A DNA stretch of 15,606 bases from JAFLCA01 sp041907145 (lineage in GTDB: Bacteria > Bdellovibrionota_C > UBA2361 > JAFLCA01): the NCBI GenBank assembly GCA_041907145.1, contig JAYRHW010000272.1:1-15606 (forward strand), written 5' to 3'. Numbering within the stretch: the stretch's first letter is position 1; each line of letters opens with the position of its first letter. Shown here one piece after another: positions 1 to 5,757 of this stretch. The translations under genes were made by a program, and so were the position numbers. The notes under the pieces were generated by a model. The model saw only the letters and a list, made by a program, of their open reading frames with translations, made no database searches and was not told the DNA's origin.

Positions 1-269
1 GCTGCGTCGGCTGCGTCGGCTGCGCTCCAGGCTGCGTCGGCTGCGTCGGCTGCGCTCCTGGCTGCGCTCCAGGCTGCGTTCCAGGCTGCGTCGGCTGCGT
101 CGGCTGCGCTACAGGCTGCGTCGGCTGCGTCGGCTGCGCTCCAGGCTGCGTCGGCTGCGTCGGCTGCGCTCCTGGCTGCGCTCCAGGCTGCGTTCCAGGC
201 TGCGTCGGCTGCGCTACAGGCTGCGTCGGCTGCGTCGGCTGCGCTCCAGGCGGCGCTCCAGGCGGCGCT
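1..269 (-). repeat. Nested 9/12-base coding tandem repeat
   Basis: The stretch is made only of 9-base units (GCTGCGTCG, read as AAD on the minus strand) and 12-base units (GCTGCGCTCCAG and variants CTCCTG, TTCCAG, CTACAG, read as AAWS, AARS, AAWN, AACS). The order is itself repeated: an 11-unit block of 114 bases (1-114) is followed by the same block lacking one 9-base unit (115-219), then by a third partial block. Two units starting GCGGCG (250-269) mark the boundary with unique sequence. All unit lengths are multiples of three, so the reading frame is kept. Confidence 0.95.
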
Positions 270-569
270 TTTTGTCTGCTCGTTTGGGTTCGCCAGCCAA
301 TCTTCCGCCGCTTGAATAGCTAAAGCTGGACGTTGGTCGTTCGGGCATACCGCTTGGAACTGAGGCAATGCCTGTTTTGCGAACTCGATCGCCAAGCGAA
401 CCGACTGCTCTTTCGTCAGTGGTCGAATTCGCTCCAGCAACCAGAGCAGCCAGTCACCACGTGGACACGTTTCCCACGCTGTTGCTGCATCGGTTTGTTT
501 TTCGGCCCACTCCAGCGCTTCTGTGCATGGGTCGAGTTTCCTCAGATCGTCAATCGTGAATTTTTTCAT
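1..569 (-). CDS. Imm-5-like putative immunity protein with alanine-rich repeat tail (3' end outside window)
   Basis: The frame is open from ATG at 569 to the left edge, giving 189 residues with no stop. Residues 1-100 begin MKKFTIDDLRKLDPC and continue through CPRGDWLLWLLERIRP and a CPNDQRPALAIQAAEDWL segment. This matches the Imm-5-like proteins often found in phages and prophages, which carry a Trp/Cys-rich head followed by an alanine-rich tail. From residue 101 the tail is built of AAD and AA(W/R/C)S units. The biochemical role of the family is not established; the immunity label comes from relatives in toxin systems. No Shine-Dalgarno is visible, because the ISL3 element ends only 14 bases upstream of the start, so the native promoter and leader were probably displaced. 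Read-through from the transposase, which has the same orientation, could drive it. The family call is fairly sure; the function is unknown. Confidence 0.75.
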   Translation of the reverse strand, partial: MKKFTIDDLRKLDPCTEALEWAEKQTDAATAWETCPRGDWLLWLLERIRPLTKEQSVRLAIEFAKQALPQFQAVCPNDQRPALAIQAAEDWLANPNEQTKSAAWSAAWSAADAADAACSAADAAWNAAWSAARSAADAADAAWSAADAADAACSAADAADAAWNAAWSAARSAADAADAAWSAADAADA

Positions 570-583
570 GGGTAGATAAGAAA

Positions 584-608
584 GGCTATTCGGACAAAAT
601 GATTGAAC
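584..608 (+). repeat. ISL3 terminal inverted repeat, transposase 3' side
   Basis: It reads GGCTATTCGGACAAAATGAT and onward into the element, and pairs with the reverse complement of 2414-2438 at 20 of 25 positions. The truncated copy ending at 5790 carries a related end with the same outer GGCTA (reverse complement of TAGCC). Confidence 0.75.
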
Positions 609-614
609 TAGCAC

Positions 615-1871
615 TTAAACAAAATCCTCCGGGGTCTCATCGAATGTTGAAAACGGTATTCCAAGGTTGGCCAGTTTTGATTTAACCGAAAGTTGAACAA
701 AGCGTTGCTTCTTATGCTGAAACAGCAGCTTATAACGGATGACATCGAAGGAATGACCGCGGCCTTGGCGGTTCAGAACCTTCGCGAGTCCGTTGGCGCA
801 TTCCGTGTAGGCGTTGGTAATGCGCTGGTCGAAGTAGTTGAAGATTTCCGTCTCCCAGTTCTGCACCATGTTGGTCAGTTCCTGAAACTGGCCGTGGCAT
901 GTCAGCGGCAGATCGACACGCCACCGTTTAAACGCCTCCCTGGCCGCTTCTGGGGTCTTCTCGTCATAGATGCGGAAGAACTGCTCTTTAAGCTGCCAGG
1001 CGTCAATCAGGGCAGGATAAACGCGCTTCCAGACCTTAATGCGCTTCAGCTCCTTTGGCTCCAAATCCGCCTCACGGCGAAGAAGAATATGTCGGCTGCG
1101 CATCAGGTCCAGCTTCTGGCCGGCTGGCAGCTTCCGCTGTGTCTCCTTACGGATGTCCTCCATCACGTGGTTGGCTTGTTTCAGCACGTGGAACTTGTCC
1201 ACGGTGACCGGCACATCGGGCAGAACGATCCTCACCGCCTCGCGATACGGCCGCCACATGTCCATGCAGACACGTTCGACGTTGTTGATGCCGTCCAGGT
1301 TCTTGAGGTAGCGAACCACTCGCCGTTGATCTCGCTCTGCCAGGAGGTCTATAACGGTTCGGTCGGTGAGGTTGGTGATAATGCAACGGAACTTACTCAG
1401 CAGGTAAAGCTCGTCGATCCCGAGCACCTTTCCAGCGGTTGGTTCGACTTCCTTCTCTCTGTGGTGCGCGTAGCGCCAGAATACGTTTCGTATCGCCTTT
1501 TCAACGATGCCGAGTTCCTGGGCCAAAGCGGTGAACTGACGCCTGGTTGCTTGTTCCTCGATCCACGCGACCGCTCGTTTTGTGAGTCTCCATTGTGGGT
1601 CGAAGGCTTCGAGTTCCGGCATGAAGGTGTGTTCGCATTTCTTGCACCGATAACGCTGGCGGCTCAAATCTATGAGCGTGTGCTCCCCGTGCATTGGCAG
1701 GTCGATATAGCGAATCTTCCGTGTGCCGAAGGCGTAGAGTTCGGGGAACTGACACCGCTTACGCGGACAGCACTTTGGCTGCTCGGTCACAGTGGCGTGA
1801 AAGACTTTAGTGCCGTGACACAGCCCGTTAACGGAGTCGGTTCGAACTCCGGGCAGGTTCAGGTGGTCCAT
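615..1871 (-). CDS. ISL3-family transposase
   Basis: This 418-residue DDE transposase moves the surrounding element. It has an N-terminal zinc-finger region (C34/C35, C40, C76 and C79 in RYRCKKCEHTF), then a helix-turn-helix segment around residues 110-130. The RNase-H-like catalytic core shows GIDEL (D153), VCMDMW (D204), the DKFHVLKQANHVMEDI block and ITNAYTECANG (E357), which fits the expected D-D-E triad. The conserved GRGHSFDVIRYK tail is present. Length is normal for the family and no disruption is seen. The ATG at 1871 follows GAGGAGGT at 7-8 bases. That Shine-Dalgarno lies inside the last codons of the upstream gene, whose stop is only 3 bases before this start, so the two are co-transcribed and probably translationally coupled. 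Confidence 0.95.
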   Translation of the reverse strand: MDHLNLPGVRTDSVNGLCHGTKVFHATVTEQPKCCPRKRCQFPELYAFGTRKIRYIDLPMHGEHTLIDLSRQRYRCKKCEHTFMPELEAFDPQWRLTKRAVAWIEEQATRRQFTALAQELGIVEKAIRNVFWRYAHHREKEVEPTAGKVLGIDELYLLSKFRCIITNLTDRTVIDLLAERDQRRVVRYLKNLDGINNVERVCMDMWRPYREAVRIVLPDVPVTVDKFHVLKQANHVMEDIRKETQRKLPAGQKLDLMRSRHILLRREADLEPKELKRIKVWKRVYPALIDAWQLKEQFFRIYDEKTPEAAREAFKRWRVDLPLTCHGQFQELTNMVQNWETEIFNYFDQRITNAYTECANGLAKVLNRQGRGHSFDVIRYKLLFQHKKQRFVQLSVKSKLANLGIPFSTFDETPEDFV

Positions 1872-1874
1872 TGC

Positions 1875-2291
1875 TTAGACCTCCTCTGCATAGATGGTGG
1901 CGGGGACTTGCTGACCCGTCGTAAGCAACCCCTGGTCCAGGAAAATCGAGGATGGAGCGGCACCGGTGCCTCTCTCCGCTTGGTCGAGGTATTTCGCCCA
2001 GGTCTGTCCGTCAATTTCGCCGCGCCAGATTTCTTCGCCAGTCTTGTAGTCGGAGATGGCAATCCGCCCACCTTCCAGGCTCATCTCCATCCCCGTCGTA
2101 TCCGGCCCGAGGTGCCTGCCGCCACGATACCAATCCATGACATTGAGGCCGTCAAGATACTGCTGCAATTCAGCCTCGCTGGCGGTGCCGCACTGCTCGT
2201 GGACCCACTTCGGATGGATTGTGCATACATCGCGGAAAATGAGGGCTTTTTCGCCGGTCGTTTGGTTCGTGATTGTGATTTTGTAGTTCAT
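1875..2291 (-). CDS. Unrecognised 138-residue protein encoded inside the ISL3 element
   Basis: I do not recognise this family. It begins MNYKITITNQTTGEKALIF, has a Trp/Tyr-containing middle (NVMDWYRGGRHLGPDTTG) and ends QQVPATIYAEEV. It looks like a soluble mixed alpha/beta protein, with no signal peptide or membrane segment and only two cysteines. The frame is open further upstream (to 2333), but those extra codons are made of the inner terminal-repeat copy, so I chose the ATG at 2291, which has no clear Shine-Dalgarno. The stop lies 3 bases before the transposase ATG and the transposase ribosome-binding site is within this gene. That makes it a bona fide first gene of the IS operon. Possible roles are transposition regulator, accessory factor or passenger; none can be chosen from sequence alone. 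Confidence 0.7.
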   Translation of the reverse strand: MNYKITITNQTTGEKALIFRDVCTIHPKWVHEQCGTASEAELQQYLDGLNVMDWYRGGRHLGPDTTGMEMSLEGGRIAISDYKTGEEIWRGEIDGQTWAKYLDQAERGTGAAPSSIFLDQGLLTTGQQVPATIYAEEV

Positions 2292-2305
2292 ATCGTTATT
2301 CGTTG

Positions 2306-2438
2306 TTTCAACCATTACGTCCGACATTAACACAGTATCAAATCGAACGCAAGAATTATTTTCAACTATTTTGTCCTAATTACGAACAACTTACAAAAGT
2401 GAATGGAAAATGTTTTCAACCATTGCGTCCGAAAAGCC
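2306..2438 (-). repeat. Three terminal-repeat-like motifs at exact 54-base spacing
   Basis: TTTCAACCATTACGTCCGA starts at 2306, TTTCAACTATTTTGTCCTA at 2360 and TTTCAACCATTGCGTCCGA at 2414; the shared CAAC lies at 2309, 2363 and 2417. The sequence between motifs is only weakly alike. The outermost copy is the IS terminal inverted repeat (2414-2438). The array lies where the promoter of the IS operon should be. Confidence 0.8.
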
Positions 2439-2579
2439 GAAATATCGGTGAGGAGTATGTTGAACCTGCGCATCCTTGGCCTCGTGGACCCGAACGATCA
2501 TCGGCCCAGGATGGATCGAAACGGTATTGGCACAGGAGAGAACTTGCTGGCAATCGCGCGGCGTGAAGGTCATTTTCAT
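2439..2579 (-). pseudogene. Small gene truncated by the ISL3 element
   Basis: A minus-strand start at 2579 (MKMTFTPRDCQQVLSC) has the strongest Shine-Dalgarno in this part of the window, AGGGGGA just upstream, and continues for 47 residues to ...HTPHRYF. The frame then runs into the IS terminal repeat (translated GFSDAMVEN) and stops at 2391, so the C-terminal end is not native. If the IS is removed at its proposed ends, the frame would continue into 583 and downward and stop shortly inside the next gene. The original may therefore have been only about 55-60 residues and overlapping. The family is not recognised. Confidence 0.6.
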
Positions 2580-2589
2580 ATCCCCCTAC

Positions 2590-2618
2590 TCTAATGCCGC
2601 CTAACCGACTATTGTCAA
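2590..2618 (-). promoter_or_regulatory. Possible sigma-70-type promoter for the gene starting at 2579
   Basis: A perfect TTGACA lies at 2618-2613 on the minus strand, followed after 17 bases by ATTAGA (2595-2590), a weak -10. It is placed correctly in front of the AGGGGGA ribosome-binding site. The -35 is convincing, the -10 is not. Confidence 0.35.
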
Positions 2619-2649
2619 GCCTCGTCTCTTTTGCTACCCTCCAAGGCCC

Positions 2650-2973
2650 ATGCTCAATCTCATATTCTCTCTCATCTGCTGGTGCCTGGGCCACCCAACC
2701 GTCCCCACCGGACGCTCCTCCTGGGCCATGGCCGAATACCGCTGCTCCAGATGCTCCGCCATCCTCGTCTCGCACCGCGACCACGGCCGACGCCTCATCC
2801 CTCTCACGCCCGAGCTTGATATCCTTTTCTCCTCGATCGCCAAACTCGAATCCCTCGCTCTCGCCGCCCGCGACGCCGGCGTCCCACTCATCCCTGACCC
2901 TGCCCCCGATTCTCCACCTCCCAACCAGGGCGCCCCCGATCTCTCCCCCCGGCGATCCATAAAAACGCTCTAA
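2650..2973 (+). CDS. Small zinc-ribbon-like phage protein
   Basis: This 107-residue protein begins MLNLIFSLICWCLGHPTVP and contains EYRCSRCSAIL, a CxxC knuckle at residues 32 and 35, followed by HRDHGRR. Small phage proteins with one such knuckle and a hydrophobic start are common; their role is not known. The middle (PELDILFSSIAKLESLALAARDAG) is probably helical and the last 25 residues are proline-rich and likely disordered. Three frames are open here because the DNA is strongly C-rich. I chose this one for its CxxC motif and helical segment. The start has no clear Shine-Dalgarno. A hairpin follows at the stop codon. It faces away from the minus-strand gene at 2579 across a 70-base divergent region. 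Confidence 0.55.
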   Translation: MLNLIFSLICWCLGHPTVPTGRSSWAMAEYRCSRCSAILVSHRDHGRRLIPLTPELDILFSSIAKLESLALAARDAGVPLIPDPAPDSPPPNQGAPDLSPRRSIKTL

Positions 2974-2993
2974 AATGCCCTAGGACGCATTTT
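2972..2993 (+). terminator. Possible terminator hairpin
   Basis: AAAATGC (2972-2978) and GCATTTT (2987-2993) form a perfect 7-base stem around an 8-base loop, beginning inside the TAA stop of the preceding gene. The stem is AT-rich and has only a short T run, so it is a weak candidate. Confidence 0.35.
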
Positions 2994-3165
2994 GATTGCC
3001 CTCCCGCATAGACATGAACCTCCCAGCGTCAAAACATCGCCTGCGCCAAGCAGCGCCTCAAAACGGACCACTCCCATCCTGCTCCATATCACCTAAAATC
3101 AGGCAATTTCTGCCGGGTCATTGGGGAGGACGGGCAGTAATTTCACCTATGTGCATTCGTAGCAA

Positions 3166-3184
3166 CGACTTAGCTTAATAGGAT
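3166..3184 (+). repeat. Direct repeat GACTTAGCTT-TAGGA, copy 1
   Basis: It reads CGACTTAGCTTAATAGGAT and overlaps the start codon of the small HTH gene. The second copy lies 302 bases downstream, just beyond that gene. Confidence 0.6.
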
Positions 3185-3401
3185 GCACATTGGGGCGTCG
3201 AACAGGGAGATTGCCCGGCTGGTCGGAGTCACCGACGTTGCGATCAATCACATTCGAGCGGGTCGAGCGCCAGGCTATCGGATCAAGCGGCGATACGGTT
3301 CAATCGCGAAACTGGGGGCTCGGCAGATGCGTCGAGCGGTCCTGAACCCGTATGCATGGCGCAAGTGGTTGGAGCACAGAGACATGCCGAGAAAAAAGTG
3401 A
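3183..3401 (+). CDS. Small helix-turn-helix DNA-binding protein
   Basis: A 72-residue basic protein. Residues 5-27 (ASNREIARLVGVTDVAINHI) have the pattern of a helix-turn-helix, like the recognition part of small homeodomain-like or Cro-like proteins. The remainder is rich in Arg and Lys (YRIKRRYGSIAKLGARQMRR, ending DMPRKK) and has no further domain. A regulatory role, or a DNA-packaging or replication accessory role, fits a phage setting; the sequence does not decide. The ATG at 3183 follows AATAGG, a weak ribosome-binding site. The gene is flanked by two copies of a GACTTAGCTT repeat and followed by GTCCTAC motifs that could be its operators. Confidence 0.55.
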   Translation: MHIGASNREIARLVGVTDVAINHIRAGRAPGYRIKRRYGSIAKLGARQMRRAVLNPYAWRKWLEHRDMPRKK

Positions 3402-3418
3402 GTTACTTAGGATTGAGC

Positions 3419-3485
3419 GTTGTCCTACACGTTTGTCGGTGTTTGTCCTACGACCGTTGATTATCAAGGACTTAGCTTGTAGGAC
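3419..3485 (+). promoter_or_regulatory. Operator-like cluster of GTCCTAC motifs
   Basis: TTGTCCTAC occurs at 3420-3428, TTTGTCCTAC at 3442-3451, and the inverse TGTAGGAC at 3478-3485. Two direct copies and one inverted copy within 66 bases suggest a protein-binding site, perhaps for the neighbouring HTH protein. The binding protein is inferred only from position. Confidence 0.4.
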
Positions 3486-3486
3486 T
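3468..3486 (+). repeat. Direct repeat GACTTAGCTT-TAGGA, copy 2
   Basis: It reads GGACTTAGCTTGTAGGACT. With copy 1 at 3166 it brackets the small HTH gene. The last bases overlap an inverted GTCCTAC motif. Confidence 0.6.
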
Positions 3487-3837
3487 GTAGCGGATAATCG
3501 ATAATGTGCGGCGGCGAACTTCGCGGGAGGGCAGACCGACCGGCGAGAGGTCGATGACCTTGACGGTTGGCTGGTGGCAGGCGACGGCCCGAGCGACCGA
3601 CCGACCAGACGCGCACGATCACGCCGCCAGATCGCGAACCCCCCGGGGGGAGAGCGGGGGTGGCCGGCATGTGCCCGTGAACTCATGTATGCCCCTCTGC
3701 GCGACGCGAGGGTGTGAGTTTGGGTTAAGGGTTGAAGGTAAAAAATCTCCCCAGACCCCTCTGCTTCTTCTTCTTCTTCTGTGTGTCTTGACACCTGTGG
3801 TAGAAATTGACATGACGATTGACGCGTATTGACAGCT

Positions 3838-4158
3838 ATGAAGAACAAGACATGGAAGGTGTTGAAATGGTCCCGGGCGGAGGAGTGGAAGGGGGAGGAG
3901 ATTCCGTTGCAGTGTGAGCATTGCGGGAGGGACGCGATGTGTCCTGTGTTGGGGAGTATCCACAAGGGGAGGCCGATATTTGGGGGAGGGATGGGAGTGG
4001 TTTTTGATACAGATCCGAGCGTGATAGGGAAGGCGTGTTTTCCGGAGGAGATACAGTGTCGCGGGTGTCGGAGAGCGTATTCGAATTGGGGTCGGACAGG
4101 GGAAGAGAATTTGGAGAAAGAGGTGAGTGCTGAGAAAGGGGTGGATCATGTTCGGTAA
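3838..4158 (+). CDS. Zinc-ribbon hypothetical protein
   Basis: A 106-residue protein beginning MKNKTWKVLKWSRAEEW. It has two knuckles about 45 residues apart, CEHC (C26, C29, then C35) and CRGC (C74, C77, after C67), which would fold as one zinc ribbon. Between them is a glycine-rich GRPIFGGGMGVVFDTD segment. No enzymatic motif is seen and the family is not named with confidence. The coding strand is unusually G-rich and C-poor compared with the minus-strand genes elsewhere. I prefer the ATG at 3838 to one nine bases upstream, because it removes a non-conserved-looking MTA prefix; four TTGAC words lie immediately before it. Its 3' end overlaps the next gene by 11 bases, so the two form an operon. 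Confidence 0.6.
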   Translation: MKNKTWKVLKWSRAEEWKGEEIPLQCEHCGRDAMCPVLGSIHKGRPIFGGGMGVVFDTDPSVIGKACFPEEIQCRGCRRAYSNWGRTGEENLEKEVSAEKGVDHVR

Positions 4159-4714
4159 ATTCTTTGCGTCGGCGTTTGAGGGGTCGATGTATGGTGCTGG
4201 TGCGGACGTATTTGCGGTGTGGTCGTATGTGATATCGCACACGGTTAATTCGAGGGTTGAGATTAACCCTGTGGCGGTGGCTCCGAAGATAGGTATGACG
4301 GTTGATAGGGTGGAGAAGGCGCTGGAATACCTTTGCGCGCCGGATCTTAAAAGTCGGAGCAAGGAGTATGATGGTAGTAGGATGGTAAAGGAGGGGGAGT
4401 ATGCGTATCTGATTCCGAACCATCGGGCTTATTTGTTAATAAAGAGCAGCCAGGATTTGAGAGAGTATAACGCTAGGAAGCAACGGGAGCATAGGGAGAG
4501 GAAGAAGAAGGGTGAGTGTGGAGATTTGCGATCGATGAATGGGAAGCCGTTGCCCGGTGAGATGGCGTATGTGAAGGCTGTGGAGGAAGGGGATGATGAG
4601 ATGGCGGAGAGGATGTTGAGGACTGCAGGGGAGATGGCGGAGAGGCGAGTGGAGGATATGGCGGAGCAGATGAGGAGGGAGTTGGGGGAAGCGCCGCCGA
4701 GTTTGGATGGGTGA
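4148..4714 (+). CDS. Winged-helix, replisome-organiser-like phage protein
   Basis: A 188-residue protein starting MFGKFFASAFEGSMYGAGAD. The N-terminal 100 residues (DVFAVWSYVISHTV, then VEINPVAVAPKIGMTVDRVEKALEYL, PDLKSRSKEYDG, LIPNHRAYL) follow the layout of phage winged-helix proteins that are often annotated as replication initiators or organisers. A basic helical segment (residues 104-125, EYNARKQREHRERKKKG) and an acidic, Met-rich C-terminal half follow. A role in binding an origin and recruiting the helicase is plausible and would fit the skewed, repeat-rich DNA just upstream and the DnaB-type gene in the same window, but it is inference. The start at 4148 has AAGGGG upstream and lies inside the end of the previous gene. 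The coding strand is very G-rich. Confidence 0.6.
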   Translation: MFGKFFASAFEGSMYGAGADVFAVWSYVISHTVNSRVEINPVAVAPKIGMTVDRVEKALEYLCAPDLKSRSKEYDGSRMVKEGEYAYLIPNHRAYLLIKSSQDLREYNARKQREHRERKKKGECGDLRSMNGKPLPGEMAYVKAVEEGDDEMAERMLRTAGEMAERRVEDMAEQMRRELGEAPPSLDG

Positions 4715-4715
4715 G

Positions 4716-4841
4716 TTAGTAGCCGCAGCCTTTGAAGAGGCCGAGGAGGAACATGAGGAAGAGGAAGGTGAGGAAACCTGGGCCGGCCGGTTTGTGTTTT
4801 TCGATGAGGGCTTCGATTTGTTTCAGATCCTCGGGTGACAT
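4716..4841 (-). CDS. 41-residue single-pass membrane protein
   Basis: A short minus-strand frame encodes a protein beginning MSPEDLKQIEALIEKHKPAG, then a hydrophobic stretch FLTFLFLMFLLGLF (about residues 23-37) and the end KGCGY. The amphipathic head plus one membrane span is typical of small phage membrane proteins. It meets the plus-strand gene tail to tail, with the two stop codons one base apart. No Shine-Dalgarno is visible before the ATG. The clean helix-plus-TM layout argues against chance; the role is unknown. Confidence 0.55.
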   Translation of the reverse strand: MSPEDLKQIEALIEKHKPAGPGFLTFLFLMFLLGLFKGCGY

Positions 4842-4868
4842 AGGGGATAAAATAACAGGACTTCTTGA

Positions 4869-5370
4869 CTAAACTTGTCCTTTGCATGCTTGCGCGTGCA
4901 AATACCAGGCATGCTGCATAGACCTGAGATGATCGATATTTTGGTTACTGTCGATGCGGACGCGGCAGACTTCTACCTTATGCTCAGAGCACACCAGCCG
5001 ATAATGCAAAATGAAGAAACAATCCGGACTCTGAGATCTGAAAACCTGAGCTTCGCAGGTATGGGTTGAAGGAAACAAGTATTTTAATTTCATCGAATCG
5101 CCTAATGTTTTCGGCGGATCGCGCGTGCTGCGATTCCAGAACATGACTTGACCAGTGATTGGATCCTGGGCCATAGCCATCTCTACCCACTCGGGGGGCT
5201 GATTCGGATAGGTGAACTTGATCCCGTAAGGGGCTTTGGGCCCGTATCCTACCGCATCGGATTCACCACAGGATCGAGCGACAATGTCTGACATCATCCG
5301 CTTCCAGGGCGCATCGGGCGCCGGGGTGTCGGGAGAGTAGGCCTCGTCGATCAACGCTTGGATCTGTGAG
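4869..5370 (-). pseudogene. Hypothetical gene truncated at its 5' end by ISL3 remnant
   Basis: The minus-strand frame starts formally at 5402 (MSKNCSLSSHASQ), but those first 11-13 codons are the antisense of the transposase remnant on the other strand. The native part begins near 5370 (IQALIDEAYSPDTPAPDAPW) and runs about 165 residues, including GYGPKAPYGIKFTYPNQPPE and PITGQVMFWNRSTRDPPKTL, to ...CKGQV. It is probably a gene that lost its N-terminus when the ISL3 copy inserted or was deleted. I do not recognise the family. The C-terminal third (below about 5070) is less convincing, since the opposite strand is also open there. It may still be translated from the IS-derived start. Confidence 0.5.
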
Positions 5371-5757
5371 GCGTGGGAGCTTAAGGAGCAGTTCTTCGAC
5401 ATTTACCTCCAACCCGACGTGAAAGCCGCTGAGAAGGAGTATACGCGATGGTTCAACCATCTGCCGATTACCAGTCACAGCCAGTTCCGTGAGTTGGTTC
5501 ACACCATCGACAACTGGCGACCGGAAATCTTCAACTTCTTCGACCATCGAATAACGAACGCCTACACCGAATGGGCCAACGGCATGGCGAAGATCGTCAA
5601 CCGAACTGGCCGGGGCCATTCGTTCGCCGTCATTCGCTTTAAGGTGCTTTACGCTCATAAAACCAAACTGTTCCACCGTCAATCAATCCGCGCTCGCCGG
5701 GTCAACCTCGGCATTCCGTTTTCAACCTTTGATGACCGCTGGGATGAACTTGAATGA
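5371..5757 (+). pseudogene. ISL3 transposase C-terminal fragment
   Basis: The frame from 5371 encodes AWELKEQFFDIYLQPDVKAA and continues for 128 residues to the normal C-terminus (GIPFSTFDDRWDELE). It contains the last catalytic acid in ITNAYTEWANGMAKI and the GRGHSFAVIRFK block, but lacks the zinc finger, HTH and the first two catalytic aspartates. It cannot be active. It is clearly diverged from the intact transposase at 615-1871, so the two come from separate insertions of related elements rather than a recent duplication. Confidence 0.9.

Larger units (their letters stand above)
584..2438 (-). mobile_element. ISL3-family insertion sequence, complete, with an extra gene
   Basis: The element is bounded by imperfect inverted repeats. 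The left end starts GGCTATTCGGAC (584) and the right end, read inward on the minus strand, starts GGCTTTTCGGAC (2438). Twenty of 25 bases match. It contains an intact ISL3-type transposase and one upstream gene. ISL3 elements usually make 8-base target duplications. The flanks here (ATAAGAAA before 584, GAAATATC after 2438) share only GAAA, so either the exact ends are off by a few bases or the duplication has decayed. The insertion interrupts the gene starting at 2579 and sits just upstream of the start at 569. Confidence 0.8.
3402..3837 (+). other. 436-base non-coding stretch rich in short repeats
   Basis: I see no convincing gene here. From left to right it holds GTCCTAC motifs in both orientations (3419-3485), the second GACTTAGCTT repeat, a GC-rich zone with repeated CGACCGAC-type words (about 3520-3610), a 12-base perfect palindrome CCCCCCGGGGGG (3639-3650), a CTT microsatellite (3764-3780), and four TTGAC words (3788, 3807, 3819, 3829) leading up to the next start. 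Open frames across it have low-complexity products and no family signature. Confidence 0.6.

Noticed and set aside
1..269. CRISPR-like array
   Set aside because: Units are 9 and 12 bases, contiguous and in frame; there are no spacers.
693..2330. A 545-codon plus-strand open frame opposite the IS genes
   Set aside because: It is antisense to the transposase and the upstream IS gene, both of which have clear motifs or coupling. Its product has no family signature.
576..2446. An 8-base target duplication around the complete ISL3 element
   Set aside because: The flanks share only GAAA next to the proposed ends, so no true 8-base duplication could be claimed.
2416..2784. A 122-codon minus-strand frame crossing 2579
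   Set aside because: The frame beginning at 2579 has a strong ribosome-binding site and promoter-like -35; this one would cross the IS end and the start of the plus-strand gene.
3506..3832. A plus-strand 108-codon frame
   Set aside because: It crosses the palindrome and the CTT microsatellite, which it translates as a leucine run; no domain pattern is visible.
3300..4423. Several long minus-strand frames opposite the plus-strand zinc-ribbon and winged-helix genes
   Set aside because: They are shadows caused by the G-rich coding strand; the products are Ser/Pro-rich and the plus-strand genes have CxxC motifs and coupled starts.
4875..5069. A plus-strand 64-codon frame ending NLSFAGMG
   Set aside because: It lies opposite the truncated minus-strand gene and has no ribosome-binding site or neighbours in its direction. 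It remains a weak alternative to the C-terminal third of that gene.
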